NCBI RefSeq assembly: GCF_000423145.1 | Contig: NZ_AUHK01000019.1 | Location: 1 to 40,941, forward strand | Length of the DNA: 40,941 nt | Source: Helcococcus sueciensis DSM 17243 | GTDB lineage: Bacteria; Bacillota; Clostridia; Tissierellales; Peptoniphilaceae | Direction: 5' to 3' | In this document: one piece after another, positions 25,751 to 33,501 of the stretch | Numbering within the stretch: the stretch's first letter is position 1 | Layout: each line of letters starts with the position of its first letter | Made by a program: the position numbers and the translations under genes | Notes under the pieces: model-generated | Seen by the model: only the letters and a program-made list of their open reading frames with translations | Told to the model about the DNA's origin: nothing | The model's database searches: none

Positions 25751-26443
25751 ATGATTTTTGCAATAGCGGATTTACATTTAGATATAACAAAAGAAAAAGA
25801 CATGTCCGTTTTTGGTGGAAATTGGGATAATTATGAGGAAAAAATTTTTGGTAATTGGAACAAAAATATCAAAGAAGATGATTTAGTTTTGATTCCTGGT
25901 GATATTTCATGGGCAATGAAATTAGAAGATGCAAAACTTGATCTAGACAGGATTGAAAAATTAAATGGTACTAAAATTATTCTAAAAGGAAATCATGATT
26001 TTTGGTGGACTTCATTAAGTAAATTAAATAGATTAGACTATAAGAGCATATATTTTTTACAAAATAATTCATATAGATATAAAGATACTCTTATAGTAGG
26101 TACAAGAGGTTGGGATAGTCGAGATAGTATAGGATTTAATGATCAAGATGAAAAAATATTTCAAAGAGAATTGATTAGACTTGAAATATCTATAAATGAT
26201 GCTATAAATAAAAACAAAGATTATGATGAAATTATTGCAATCATGCATTATCCACCTTTTGATAGAAAATATTTACCGAATGAATTTGAAGAAATATTTA
26301 TTAAATATAATATAAAAAAAGTAATTTATGGACATATTCATGGAGATAAAGGAAGTAAAATGCCAAATAAAGAAATTAATGGTATTAGATATTATTTTGT
26401 ATCTGGTGATTTTATTGATTTTAATCCAGTTATGATTTCGTAA
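25751..26443 (+). CDS. Calcineurin-like metallophosphoesterase (YpbG type)
   Basis: 230 residues. The motifs of the dinuclear metal site are in order: DLHLD (7-11), PGDISWA near 49, KGNHDFWW near 79, HYPPFD near 165 and GHIHG near 194. It hydrolyses a phosphoester, but the substrate is not evident. Family members often sit beside greA and lysS or near cell-wall genes. GAGGGA lies just before the ATG, and greA begins 11 bases after the stop. Confidence 0.87.
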   Translation: MIFAIADLHLDITKEKDMSVFGGNWDNYEEKIFGNWNKNIKEDDLVLIPGDISWAMKLEDAKLDLDRIEKLNGTKIILKGNHDFWWTSLSKLNRLDYKSIYFLQNNSYRYKDTLIVGTRGWDSRDSIGFNDQDEKIFQRELIRLEISINDAINKNKDYDEIIAIMHYPPFDRKYLPNEFEEIFIKYNIKKVIYGHIHGDKGSKMPNKEINGIRYYFVSGDFIDFNPVMIS

Positions 26444-26454
26444 GAGGAGTAAAA

Positions 26455-26934
26455 ATGGGAAATGATAAAGTGTTGTTAACTCAAGAAAAATATGATGAGT
26501 TACAAAAAGAATTAGAATATTTAATCACACAAAAAAGAGCTGAAGTATCTGAAAAGATAAAGAGAGCTAGAGGATTTGGAGATTTATCTGAAAATGCTGA
26601 ATATGATGAAGCAAAAGATGAACAAGCAAAAGTTGAATCTGATATAATAAGAATCGAACAACAATTAAATAAAGCTGAAATTATTAAAGTTAAATCAAAT
26701 TCATCTAAAAAACATGTTTCAATAGGTGATAAAGTTAAAATTAAAGATAAAACAAAAAACAGGGAGCTTGAACTAACAATTGTTGGTACTATAGAAGCTA
26801 ATGTTGATGAAAACTTAATTTCAAACGAGTCACCACTTGGAAAAGCTCTATTAAATGCAAAAGAAGGGGATATAGTAGAGGTTAAGATAAGACATAACAA
26901 TTTACAATATGAAGTGTTAAAGATTATAAGATAA
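26455..26934 (+). CDS. greA: Transcription elongation factor GreA
   Basis: 159 residues, standard length. The N-terminal coiled coil (LTQEKYDELQKELEYL, RARGFGDLSENAEYDEAK) carries the acidic tip residues Asp and Glu that stimulate transcript cleavage in backtracked RNA polymerase. The C-terminal FKBP-like domain includes NESPLGKALLNAKEGD. GAGGAG precedes the ATG. It is directly followed by lysS, a common pairing in Firmicutes. Confidence 0.94.
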   Translation: MGNDKVLLTQEKYDELQKELEYLITQKRAEVSEKIKRARGFGDLSENAEYDEAKDEQAKVESDIIRIEQQLNKAEIIKVKSNSSKKHVSIGDKVKIKDKTKNRELELTIVGTIEANVDENLISNESPLGKALLNAKEGDIVEVKIRHNNLQYEVLKIIR

Positions 26935-26948
26935 AATAAGAGGTAAAA

Positions 26949-28871
26949 ATGGCAGAATTAAATATTAATGAAATGCTTCAAATTAAAAGAGACAAGTTAA
27001 GAAGCTTAAAAGAAAGCGGAAATAATCCTCATATCATTGAAAAAGTTGATGTGAATGCAAAAGCTAAAGAAATAATTGACAATTTTGATGAATATGAAGG
27101 AAAAGAAGTAAAAGTTGCTGGACGTATTCTAGCAAAAAGAGTTTTTGGTAAAATAAATTTCTTCTCTTTACAAGATTCTACAGGTAGAATTCAAATATTT
27201 AATAGAGAAAATGTATTAGGGGAAGATCTATATAATAAAACTAAAGAGTTTGATTTAGGTGATATAGCATATTTTGAAGGTGAAATAATCAAAACTCAAA
27301 CTGGTGAAATATCAGTATTAACTAAAGACTTTAAATTACTAACTAAATCATTACAAATTTTGCCAGAAAAATTCCATGGTTTAAAGGATATGGATTTAAG
27401 ATATCGTCAAAGATATGTTGATTTGATTGTAAATCCAGAAGTTAAAGATGTTTTCAAAAAGAGAACAAAAATTCTTTCTTCAATTAGAGAATTTCTTGAT
27501 AATAGAGATTTCCTTGAAGTTGAAACACCTATTTTAAATACAATTGCAGGTGGGGCAGCAGCTAGACCATTTATAACACATCATAATTCACTTGATATTG
27601 ATATGTATCTAAGAATTGCAAATGAATTATATTTGAAAAGATTAATAGTTGGTGGCTTCGACAGAGTATATGAAATGGGACGTATGTTTAGAAATGAAGG
27701 TATGGATGCTACTCATAATCCTGAATATACCGCTATGGAATTATATCAAGCTTATGCAGACTACAATGATATGATGTCTATTACAGAAGAGATGATACTT
27801 TCAGTTAACCAAAAAGTAAATGGTGGAAATACAGTTGATTATCAAGGTACTACATTAGACTTTTCAATTCCTTGGAAGCGTATTACTATGGTAGATGCAA
27901 TTAAAGAATATTCAGGAATTGATTTTAATGAGATTAAAGATTATCAAGAAGCTAAAAAGTTAGCTAAAGAACATAATATTGAAGTAAAATCAACAGATAA
28001 ATTAGGAAATATAATCAATTCATTCTTCGAAGAATATGTTGAGGATAAATTAATTCAGCCTACATTTATAACTCAATATCCAGTAGAAATTTCACCTCTT
28101 GCAAAGAGAAATCCTGAAAATCCAAAAATGACACAAAGATTTGAAGCTTTTGTAATGGGTAAAGAAATTGCGAATGCATTTAGTGAATTAAATGATGCTG
28201 AAGATCAAAAAGATAGATTTAAACACCAATTAGAACTAAGAGAAGCAGGTGATGAAGAAGCTAATCTATTTGATGAAGATTTTGTAAATGCGATTGAAGT
28301 AGGTCTTCCACCAACAGGAGGACTTGGTATAGGTATTGATAGATTAGTAATGTTCTTAACTAATCAAACTACAATAAGGGACGTACTTTTATTCCCAACA
28401 ATGAAGCCATTAGCACATGAAAAAGTTAAAAATGAAGAACAAGAAATAGTTTCAACTGAAGTTACAAATGAAAGTACAATAGAAGCACCAAAACTTGATT
28501 TATCAAAGGTTAAAGTTGAACCATTATTTGAAGAATTTGTTGATTTTGAAACATTCACAAAATCAGACTTTAGAGTTGTAAAAGTAATTAATTGTGAAGA
28601 AGTACCTAAATCTAAAAAATTATTAAAATTCACATTGAATGATGGTACAAATCAAGAAAGAACTATACTATCAGGTATAAAAAACTATTATTCAGCTGAA
28701 GAATTAATAGGAAAGACACTAGTAGCAATCACAAACTTACCTGAAAGAAAAATGATGGGTATACCATCACAAGGTATGTTAATCTCTGCAGTATATGAAT
28801 ATGATGGAAGTGAAGGATTAAATCTTTTAATGCTTAACTCTAATATTCCTGCAGGAGCTAAATTATATTAA
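26949..28871 (+). CDS. lysS: Lysyl-tRNA synthetase (class II) with C-terminal tRNA-binding domain
   Basis: 640 residues, about 140 longer than ordinary LysRS. The OB-fold anticodon-binding domain is followed by a class II core with motif 2 [17 protein letters not shown] and motif 3 [12 protein letters not shown], ending near residue 488. A roughly 40-residue linker leads to a Trbp111/EMAPII-type domain ([38 protein letters not shown]). That domain is usually found at the C-terminus of MetRS, where it strengthens tRNA binding. The frame is continuous and there is no sign of two genes. A terminator follows. Confidence 0.93.
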   Translation: MAELNINEMLQIKRDKLRSLKESGNNPHIIEKVDVNAKAKEIIDNFDEYEGKEVKVAGRILAKRVFGKINFFSLQDSTGRIQIFNRENVLGEDLYNKTKEFDLGDIAYFEGEIIKTQTGEISVLTKDFKLLTKSLQILPEKFHGLKDMDLRYRQRYVDLIVNPEVKDVFKKRTKILSSIREFLDNRDFLEVETPILNTIAGGAAARPFITHHNSLDIDMYLRIANELYLKRLIVGGFDRVYEMGRMFRNEGMDATHNPEYTAMELYQAYADYNDMMSITEEMILSVNQKVNGGNTVDYQGTTLDFSIPWKRITMVDAIKEYSGIDFNEIKDYQEAKKLAKEHNIEVKSTDKLGNIINSFFEEYVEDKLIQPTFITQYPVEISPLAKRNPENPKMTQRFEAFVMGKEIANAFSELNDAEDQKDRFKHQLELREAGDEEANLFDEDFVNAIEVGLPPTGGLGIGIDRLVMFLTNQTTIRDVLLFPTMKPLAHEKVKNEEQEIVSTEVTNESTIEAPKLDLSKVKVEPLFEEFVDFETFTKSDFRVVKVINCEEVPKSKKLLKFTLNDGTNQERTILSGIKNYYSAEELIGKTLVAITNLPERKMMGIPSQGMLISAVYEYDGSEGLNLLMLNSNIPAGAKLY

Positions 28872-28888
28872 AGAATACACTAATTATG

Positions 28889-28925
28889 AAACTGGGGTTT
28901 ACACTGAATCCCAGTTTAATTTTTA
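28889..28925 (+). terminator. Terminator of the greA-lysS operon
   Basis: AAACTGGG (28889-28896), extended by wobble pairs, pairs with CCCAGTTT (28910-28917). AATTTTT follows. Confidence 0.75.
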
Positions 28926-29693
28926 GGGATATGTATGAATTGTAATATTTTTCTGTTATTTCTTTATTAGTCGTGTGTATATTTAGTATAATAGAACTAG
29001 ATAAATTAGAATTTATGAGGATGTTTATGATAAAGTTTTTAAATAATATAAGGAGTGCAGAAAATTTAATATCGACTAAGAGAAAAACTATAAATACCAT
29101 AGCTCTGTTGTTTCTCGGAATAGCTTTGGGAACATTTTCAAAATTTATGGACGTTCATCAAGCTGAACTTCCAAGTATTCTTATGGAGATAGATGGAGCA
29201 TTAGATATTACTAATTTTCTTGGGCGTTTCGCAATCTGGGTATTGATTGCACTTTGTATTTCTATTTATAGCAATTCAGCTATAAGAGCAAGCTTTAATG
29301 TTTTTGCATTTTTTATTGGTATGGTTACAAGTTACTATTTGTATTCATACTATATTGCAGGATTTTTCCCAAGAAATTATGCGATGATTTGGTTTGGGTT
29401 TACTGCCGTTTCTCCATTACTGGCTTTTGTATGCTGGTATGCAAAGGGGAAAAGCAAACTGGCATTTATACTATCGGTGCTGATTTTGGCAGTATTGTTC
29501 AATATGTGTTTTGTATATGGATATTGGTATTTTAGTTCAAGGTCTGTTTTGGAAGTGATAGTATTTATTACTGGAGCTATGGTTTTGAAGAGAGAGACAT
29601 TGAGGGATTTTGTTCTGATGGTAACAATTAGTATAATACTTGCATTCTTTTTGAATATCGTTATTCCATTCCATTTTGGATAAATCCCAGTTT
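28907..29693. repeat. 11-base direct repeat bracketing the membrane-protein gene
   Basis: AATCCCAGTTT occurs at 28907-28917, as the right arm of the lysS terminator, and again at 29683-29693, right at the membrane-protein stop. This could mark an insertion that duplicated the target, or be chance. Confidence 0.4.
29027..29683 (+). CDS. Integral membrane protein of unknown function (possibly DUF6518-like)
   Basis: 218 residues with six or seven hydrophobic segments and few charged loops. Features seen are LLFLGIALGTFSKFMD near the N-terminus, PRNYAMIWFGFTAVSPLLAFVCWYA in the middle and a C-terminal helix ending IVIPFHFG. It loosely recalls DUF6518 membrane proteins, but I do not firmly recognise it. 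The ATG at 29027 has GAGG six bases upstream; earlier in-frame ATGs lack this. A TATAAT lies at 28987-28992. The gene is visibly less AT-rich than its neighbours and is bracketed by an 11-base direct repeat, which suggests acquisition by transfer. A terminator follows. Confidence 0.7.
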   Translation: MIKFLNNIRSAENLISTKRKTINTIALLFLGIALGTFSKFMDVHQAELPSILMEIDGALDITNFLGRFAIWVLIALCISIYSNSAIRASFNVFAFFIGMVTSYYLYSYYIAGFFPRNYAMIWFGFTAVSPLLAFVCWYAKGKSKLAFILSVLILAVLFNMCFVYGYWYFSSRSVLEVIVFITGAMVLKRETLRDFVLMVTISIILAFFLNIVIPFHFG

Positions 29694-29725
29694 GTCGAGT
29701 AAAATAACTAAATAGAAATGTAAGA

Positions 29726-29758
29726 GATGATAGATAATTAAACTCTATCGTCTTTTTT
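29726..29758 (+). terminator. Terminator after the membrane-protein gene
   Basis: GATGATAGA (29726-29734) pairs with TCTATCGTC (29744-29752), with one G-T pair. T6 follows. Confidence 0.7.
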
Positions 29759-29781
29759 ATACTCAAAATTAGGAGGTTAAA

Positions 29782-29952
29782 ATGGTAAGGATAAGATGTC
29801 CCACTAAAAACAATTGAATTTATAAGTATAGAAAAATGAATATGAACATTAAACGAGGAGTACCTATAGCGTTACTTCATTTTATATTTACAGTATTAGC
29901 AACTACATTTAGGATGACAAATGAAGGACAAATAGAAAGTCAAATTGAATAA
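29782..29952 (+). pseudogene. Relic reading frame with an in-frame TGA
   Basis: A strong AGGAGG (29771-29776) precedes an ATG at 29782, but the frame hits TGA after 11 codons (29815-29817). The same frame then stays open to a TAA at 29950-29952. Its second part includes NIKRGVPIALLHFIFTVLAT, a possible membrane helix, and ends next to the AbiE operator. I do not recognise the protein. It could be a decayed gene or two unrelated short frames. Confidence 0.35.
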
Positions 29953-29984
29953 TTCTCCCGAATATGATACAATATTCGGGAGAA
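29945..29984 (+). promoter_or_regulatory. abiE promoter with overlapping 13-bp inverted-repeat operator
   Basis: TTGAAT (29945-29950) and TACAAT (29968-29973) are 17 bases apart. A perfect inverted repeat, TTCTCCCGAATAT (29953-29965) and ATATTCGGGAGAA (29972-29984), encloses the -10 box. AbiEi antitoxins are known to repress their own promoters by binding inverted repeats, so this is the expected autoregulatory site. Confidence 0.65.
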
Positions 29985-29995
29985 AGGTGGCCAAA

Positions 29996-30607
29996 ATGAA
30001 TTCCTATTTAGATCAAATAAAAAATAGAATTAAAAATTTTGATAGTGGAAAAGTTTTTATAAATAATGATTTTTTAGATATAGCGGGAAATGAAACTGTC
30101 CGTAGAACTTTAAATCAATTAGTTAGGGAAAATAAAATAAAAAGAGTAATTAATGGATTCTATTATAATCCAAAATATAGTGAATTAATTGGAGAGTACG
30201 AAGCAGTATAAATTCACGAGTTAGCACTTGCCATAGCAAGAAAATACAATTGGAATATTGCACCATATAATAGTACAGCATTAAACTTATTAGGACTTTC
30301 AACACAAGTTCCAACTCACTATAAATATATATCTAGTGGAAGATATAAGGAATATAAAATTGAAGATACCATTTTAGAATTTAAAAAAGTAAATCCAGGA
30401 GAAATTTCCAATATGTCCTTAAAGACTGCAACAGTTATTCAAGCAATTAAGTCTTTGGGAAAAGAAAATATAACAAGAGAAGTTATACGAAAGATAAGAG
30501 AAAACTTAACTGAAAAAGAAAAATTAGATTTAATGAACGAATCCAAATCTGTACCAGCTTGGATATATGAAGTAATAAGAGAAATTTGCGAGGCTAAAGA
30601 TGAATAA
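29996..30607 (+). pseudogene. abiEi: AbiEi antitoxin, interrupted by an in-frame TAA
   Basis: The ATG at 29996 has AAAGGTGG upstream. The first 71 codons encode the winged-helix part (GNETVRRTLNQLVRENKIKR, VINGFYYNPKYSEL). A TAA at 30209-30211 then interrupts. The same frame resumes at once with ARKYNWNIAPYNSTALNLLG and LSTQVPTHYKYISSGRY, the classic AbiEi continuation, and runs to a stop at 30605-30607 that overlaps abiEii by eight bases. No frameshift is needed: a single base change explains it. A DNA-binding fragment could still be made; the antitoxin domain could not unless the stop is read through. An internal ATG at 30413 would give only the last 64 residues. Confidence 0.85.
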
Positions 30608-31583
30608 GTTTTATATAGAAAATAAAGAAGACTTGCGAGTTTTAATAGTAAATACCGCCAGAAAGAAAAATATATCTGAAGCAGTCATTGAAAAAGACTA
30701 TTGGGTTACTTTTATCTTAGACTATCTATTTAATGAAAATAAATGGAGAGAATATTTTACTTTTAAAGGTGGAACATCACTTTCAAAATGTTTTGGACTT
30801 ATAGAAAGATTTTCTGAATATATAGATATAATCTTAGACTGGCGAATATTAGGATATAAAGAAAAAGAACCATGGATAGAAAGATCAAATACCAAGCAAG
30901 ATAAATTCAACAAAGAAGTTAATGAAAAGACAGAAGTATTTTTAAGAGATGAATTTTTAAATGTTTTAGAAGAAGATTTAAAGGACATGGATTTTGAATT
31001 TTGGGTTGATACTTTTGATTCACAAACAATTCTGTGTAAATATCCTAAAATCTTTGAATCTAATTATTTAACACAAAATATAAGGCTTGAAATAGGAAGT
31101 CTTGCGGCATGGACACCTGCAATTGAAGTTAAAATTTCGCCAATAATTAGTGAAGCTTATCCAAATGTGTTTAAAGAGAAAACAAGCATAAGAACAGTGT
31201 CAGCAGAGAGAACTTTTTGGGAAAAGGCAACTATTTTACACCACGAAGCAAATAGACCGGAATCTTCTCCTATGCCCCACAGATATGCGAGACACTTTTA
31301 TGACCTATATAAAATATCGAAGTCAGATTATAAAAACAAAGCCTTAGAGGATAAAGATTTATTAAAAAAAGTGACTGAATTTAAAATGAAATTCTACCCT
31401 AGAATGTGGGCAAGATATAAAAATGTAATAGATGGCAAATTGAAGTTAGTTCCAAGAGAGTACCGATTACCTGAAATAGAAAAAGATTATAAGTTTATGT
31501 CTGAAATGATTTATGGAGACTATCCAAATTTTGAAGAGATTATAAAAGTTCTTCAAGAACTAGAAAAAGAAATTAATAAGTAA
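30600..31583 (+). CDS. abiEii: AbiEii-family nucleotidyltransferase toxin, likely inactive (Asp to Tyr at 74)
   Basis: 327 residues, full length. EKDYWVTFILDYLF, FKGGTSLSKCFGLIERFSE and the C-terminal TVSAERTFWEKATILHHEA with RYARHFYDLYKI are the AbiEii (DUF1814) motifs. These toxins are nucleotidyltransferases in type IV toxin-antitoxin systems that can block phage growth. The catalytic motif normally reads FSEDIDL, with two metal-binding Asp; here it reads FSEYIDI, with Tyr74 in place of the first Asp (codon TAT at 30819-30821, one base from GAT). This would be expected to disarm the enzyme, which fits the broken antitoxin upstream. Asp76 and the GGTS motif (57-60) remain. Confidence 0.88.
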   Translation: MNKFYIENKEDLRVLIVNTARKKNISEAVIEKDYWVTFILDYLFNENKWREYFTFKGGTSLSKCFGLIERFSEYIDIILDWRILGYKEKEPWIERSNTKQDKFNKEVNEKTEVFLRDEFLNVLEEDLKDMDFEFWVDTFDSQTILCKYPKIFESNYLTQNIRLEIGSLAAWTPAIEVKISPIISEAYPNVFKEKTSIRTVSAERTFWEKATILHHEANRPESSPMPHRYARHFYDLYKISKSDYKNKALEDKDLLKKVTEFKMKFYPRMWARYKNVIDGKLKLVPREYRLPEIEKDYKFMSEMIYGDYPNFEEIIKVLQELEKEINK

Positions 31584-31591
31584 GTAGAATC

Positions 31592-31622
31592 ATCCCGAAA
31601 ATAACACAATATTCGGGAGAAA
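31592..31622. repeat. Second copy of the abiE operator-like repeat, downstream of abiEii
   Basis: ACAATATTCGGGAGAAA (31606-31622) is identical to 29969-29985 in the abiE promoter, and the left arm TCCCGAA (31593-31599) is also kept. The -35 sequence is not repeated. The copies lie about 1.6 kb apart in direct orientation, exactly around the two abiE genes. Confidence 0.75.
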
Positions 31623-31672
31623 TACTTTGAGCGAGAGAGAAATCTTTCAATCTTTTTGTGGATTTACCAAAT

Positions 31673-31701
31673 CAAAACCACCAGATTAGCTGGTGGTTTT
31701 G
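31673..31701. mobile_element. Hairpin resembling the IS200/IS605 end at 269-291
   Basis: CAAAACCACCAG (31673-31684) and CTGGTGGTTTTG (31690-31701) form a perfect 12-bp stem. The core AACCACCAG...CTGGTGGTT is the same as the last hairpin of the IS200 end at the left of the window. No transposase lies nearby, so this is either a solo or decayed element end or a terminator for abiEii of similar sequence. Confidence 0.5.
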
Positions 31702-31725
31702 AATTTTTAGAATTAATAATATAAT
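31699..31725 (+). promoter_or_regulatory. Possible promoter of the D,D-carboxypeptidase gene
   Basis: TTGAAT (31699-31704) and TATAAT (31720-31725) are 15 bases apart; TTTGAA at 31698 gives 16. The -35 overlaps the end of the IS-like hairpin. Confidence 0.4.
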
Positions 31726-31758
31726 ATATATTATTAATAATTAAGAGAAAGAAAACAT

Positions 31759-32832
31759 ATGGATAAAAGAGATTTAGAGAAACAAGAAAGAATATTAAGA
31801 AATAAGAAACGAGCTAAAAAAAGAAGATTAGCTAATATAAAGTTTACATTGTTTGTTTTTGTACTATTATTTGGAAGTTATCAAATAGTAAAAGCTGTAA
31901 TCTATAGAAACAACACTATTCATCATACGATTGATGAAAATAATAATAATAATTTAGAATCAGATGAAAATATTATTAATCAAAATGATAATTCAAGACA
32001 AAATGAAATTGTTATTGATGAAAATAAAATTTACAATATTGATGATGGCTATGATTATACTGCACATTCAATGCTTGCAGTTGACTTATCAAATGATGAA
32101 ATTATATTTGCAAAAAATCCAAATGACAAAGTTCTTCCTGCAAGTATAGCTAAGCTTTTTGTAATAGATTTTGCAACCAACTATTTAGATTTAGATGATA
32201 TAGTTACTCCATCCCATGAGGCTATAAATAGGGTAAAACAAGACTCATCCATGGCTTATATTGCAATTCAAGAGTATTCAGTAGAAAATCTATATTCAGC
32301 TATGTTGGTTCCATCAGGGAATGATGCAGCTTATGTAATCGCTGAAGAAACTGGTAGAAAAATAAATCCAAATGCTGAAAGTTTTGATGAAAGATTAACT
32401 GCTTTCTTCACAGAGTTTAATAAATATTTACAAAAGAATAATTACACTAGAACAAGTATATATGATCCATCAGGATTTGATTATGAAGCAACTTCAAGTG
32501 TAATGGATATAAAAAGAGTAACTGAAAATTTATTAAAAAATGATTGGTTTAGAAGTATAATTGATCAAGATTCATACTCAGCTACTTTACCTTATGGTGG
32601 AATTCAAACATGGAAGAATACAAATTTATTTTTAGATTACAATAATAATTTTTATAGAGATAGAGTAAAAGGAGTTAAAACAGGCACAGTAGGTGGCACC
32701 TTTAATCTTGATATACTTTATGAAGCTAATGGAAGAGAATATCTAATAATTTCTTTAGGTTCAACTACTGATTATTATAGATATTCAGATGTAGAACATT
32801 TATTACAATTAATTGATAATTCAATTCAATAA
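31759..32832 (+). CDS. D-alanyl-D-alanine carboxypeptidase (penicillin-binding protein, peptidase S11)
   Basis: 357 residues. A very basic cytoplasmic N-terminus and one membrane anchor (about 29-46) are followed by an Asn-rich linker and an extracellular S11 domain. The active-site triad motifs are SIAK (129-132, nucleophile Ser129), SGN near 186 and KTG near 306. It trims the terminal D-Ala of peptidoglycan stem peptides. The anchor is N-terminal rather than the C-terminal amphipathic helix of DacA. The start has a purine-rich AGAGAAAG upstream. It is monocistronic and ends at a very long hairpin. Confidence 0.88.
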   Translation: MDKRDLEKQERILRNKKRAKKRRLANIKFTLFVFVLLFGSYQIVKAVIYRNNTIHHTIDENNNNNLESDENIINQNDNSRQNEIVIDENKIYNIDDGYDYTAHSMLAVDLSNDEIIFAKNPNDKVLPASIAKLFVIDFATNYLDLDDIVTPSHEAINRVKQDSSMAYIAIQEYSVENLYSAMLVPSGNDAAYVIAEETGRKINPNAESFDERLTAFFTEFNKYLQKNNYTRTSIYDPSGFDYEATSSVMDIKRVTENLLKNDWFRSIIDQDSYSATLPYGGIQTWKNTNLFLDYNNNFYRDRVKGVKTGTVGGTFNLDILYEANGREYLIISLGSTTDYYRYSDVEHLLQLIDNSIQ

Positions 32833-32855
32833 AAAATCCCACTCAACTTAGTAAT

Positions 32856-32898
32856 TGACCCCAAAAAGTTGGTTTTTACATCCAACTTTTTGGGGTCA
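32856..32898. terminator. Very long perfect hairpin between convergent genes (terminator, perhaps IS-derived)
   Basis: TGACCCCAAAAAGTTGG (32856-32872) pairs perfectly over 17 bp with 32882-32898 around a 9-base loop. It separates the carboxypeptidase gene from the minus-strand isomerase gene and can terminate both. The arm TGACCCC-AAAA-GTTGG resembles terminal repeats of IS3-family (IS150-group) elements, so a small palindromic element is possible. Confidence 0.7.
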
Positions 32899-32918
32899 TC
32901 TTAGTTTTATATATTTAC

Positions 32919-33488
32919 TTAGTTTTCTAAATATAAATAGTCATAATCTTCTAATGTTTTTGGATTTTCTATTTTAAATCCTGCAGCTTTGTATTTTTCA
33001 TATTCAAATTCATTTATTTCATCAACAGCTAATTTATGAAATGCATTAAAATATTTCCATTCATAGTTTCCGCCACAAAATTCAGTATTTAAATATGCCT
33101 CTGCTATTTCTATTCCTAATTGAGGAGCTGTATAGAAACCTCCCATAGATAGCATATTTACATCATTACCTTCAATGGCCCTAATAGTTTCAGAAATGTT
33201 ATTCACATTTGCTGCTCTTACTCCTGGACATTTGCTTGCCGCTAATTGAATTCCAACACCTGTACCACAGAATATAAGAGCTCTTTCAAACTCACCTTCA
33301 CTAATTAAAGAACCTGCTTTAAATCCGATTCTATGGAACATTTCTCTAGGTTCTTCATTTTTATCAATTATTCCAACATCTGTTATTTTCCAACCTTTAT
33401 TTTCCAGATGTTTTACAATCGCTTCTTTTAAATCAAATCCTGAAAAATCTGCAGCAACAAGTAATTCTTTATTTTTAATAGTTTTCAT
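32919..33488 (-). CDS. RpiB/LacAB-family sugar-phosphate isomerase, divergent active site
   Basis: 189 residues, longer than the usual 145-150 of RpiB. The core AADFSGFDLKE and FCGTGVGIQLAASKCPGVRAA identify the family, with catalytic Cys74 kept. Two usual residues differ: the His of the DHAG motif is Phe15, and the ring-opening His of the CHD motif is Asn96. The family interconverts aldose and ketose phosphates; these changes suggest a substrate other than ribose-5-P, perhaps an open-chain one. It is cotranscribed with, and downstream of, the deoR-type gene, and divergent from the aldolase operon, so a role in the same pathway is likely. Confidence 0.85.
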   Translation of the reverse strand: MKTIKNKELLVAADFSGFDLKEAIVKHLENKGWKITDVGIIDKNEEPREMFHRIGFKAGSLISEGEFERALIFCGTGVGIQLAASKCPGVRAANVNNISETIRAIEGNDVNMLSMGGFYTAPQLGIEIAEAYLNTEFCGGNYEWKYFNAFHKLAVDEINEFEYEKYKAAGFKIENPKTLEDYDYLYLEN

Positions 33489-33501
33489 AATATTTCTCCT
33501 T

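Noticed and set aside
30413-30607. Independent 64-residue gene upstream of abiEii
   Set aside because: It is the tail of the AbiEi frame after the premature stop; the same frame carries conserved AbiEi sequence well upstream of this ATG.
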